From NCBI GenBank assembly GCA_003184365.1, contig NKYR01000006.1, positions 1 through 64,000 on the forward strand: 64,000 nucleotides of DNA, in the 5' to 3' direction. Positions within the stretch are counted from its first letter, which is position 1. The number at the start of each line of letters is the position of its first letter. The position numbers and the translations under genes were made by a program. The stretch is from Evernia prunastri (Eukaryota; Ascomycota; Lecanoromycetes; Lecanorales; Parmeliaceae). Shown here in pieces: positions 63,693-64,000 of this stretch. Under the pieces are notes generated by a model, which worked only from the letters and a program-made list of their open reading frames with translations, was not told the DNA's origin and did no database searches.

Positions 63693-64000
63693 CTTTCCGA
63701 CGGGAGCTGGATGTATGACGCTGTCGAGAAATGATGGGAATGGGGGGGTTTTGAAGATGACAGGAATCCTATTGGGATGACTGCGCCTCGCTCCTGTTGG
63801 GTCTAGTAGGCATCCAAGTACACGTGATCACGAAAGTTCAGAACTTTGTGCCAGCCTTGGAGTCGGTCACGGTCAGGGCGAGCAGGGCGAGCAGGGCAAA
63901 TAGATATCGGCTAAGAGCTCCACAGACGCTGTGATCTTAAGCATGCACCGAGAATGTTGTAATTCAGGACTTATGCTGAAAGGAAGCTCGAGTATATTGT
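63693..64000. other. Upstream flank of the F-box gene
   Basis: About 300 bp; no gene. Contains three copies of the 9-mer CAGGGCGAG (last incomplete) at about 63,873-63,898. Confidence 0.4.

Noticed and set aside
1..64000. CRISPR arrays, bacterial operons, plasmid origins
   Set aside because: No regularly spaced direct repeats of the CRISPR kind; gene structure with introns and the protein families are fungal.

Overview
This window is nuclear DNA of a filamentous ascomycete (Pezizomycotina). The evidence is short GT-AG introns of about 45-70 bp, a fungal Zn2Cys6 regulator, Helo/SesB-type and ULD-type fungal proteins, a PUF3-type Pumilio protein and a fungal HUS1. AT-rich blocks with decayed transposons, whose changes look like G-to-A and C-to-T, suggest repeat-induced point mutation (RIP). 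The many LPxELRDxIY (2EXR-type) paralogues would fit Dothideomycetes or Leotiomycetes, but I cannot name the species.

Layout. 1-1,330: AT-rich remains of a Ty1/copia reverse transcriptase and RNase H. 1.5-6.3 kb: three 2EXR genes of one subtype around a small Cys-rich gene. 6.5-12.3 kb: a secreted protein, a hypothetical gene with a frame change, a small Cys-rich secreted protein and sparse DNA. 12.3-16.8 kb: a very large Helo-like/coiled-coil/DUF8035-like protein. 17.2-21.6 kb: a Zn2Cys6 transcription factor divergent from an EasG/NmrA-like oxidoreductase. 22-23.9 kb: a fungal ULD-type protein. 24.3-39 kb: seven more 2EXR genes (one broken), interleaved with a four-helix membrane protein and a further fungal N-terminal-domain protein. 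39.5-50.1 kb: mostly ordinary genes: an SDR without its catalytic Tyr, PUF3, a single-pass membrane protein and HUS1, which has a 13-nt microexon. 50-55.6 kb: simple repeats, a DUF7580-type protein and a truncated NLR-type N-terminal domain that stops where an AT-rich block begins. 55.6-60.2 kb: decayed pogo/Fot1 transposase, tandem repeats and a younger solo LTR with a 5-bp target duplication. 60.2-64 kb: an inverted copy of a repeat from the left end, then an F-box/LRR-like gene.

Main message. Conserved housekeeping genes (hus1, puf3) sit beside an expanded accessory set: ten LPxELRDxIY genes in 37.5 kb and five genes with N-terminal domains of the kind found in fungal NLR/STAND and incompatibility proteins, none with a NACHT or NB-ARC domain that I can see. 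Whether the two sets work together is inference only. Splice sites were assigned by eye from GT/AG signals, reading phase and family motifs. Where several models fit, the entry says so.
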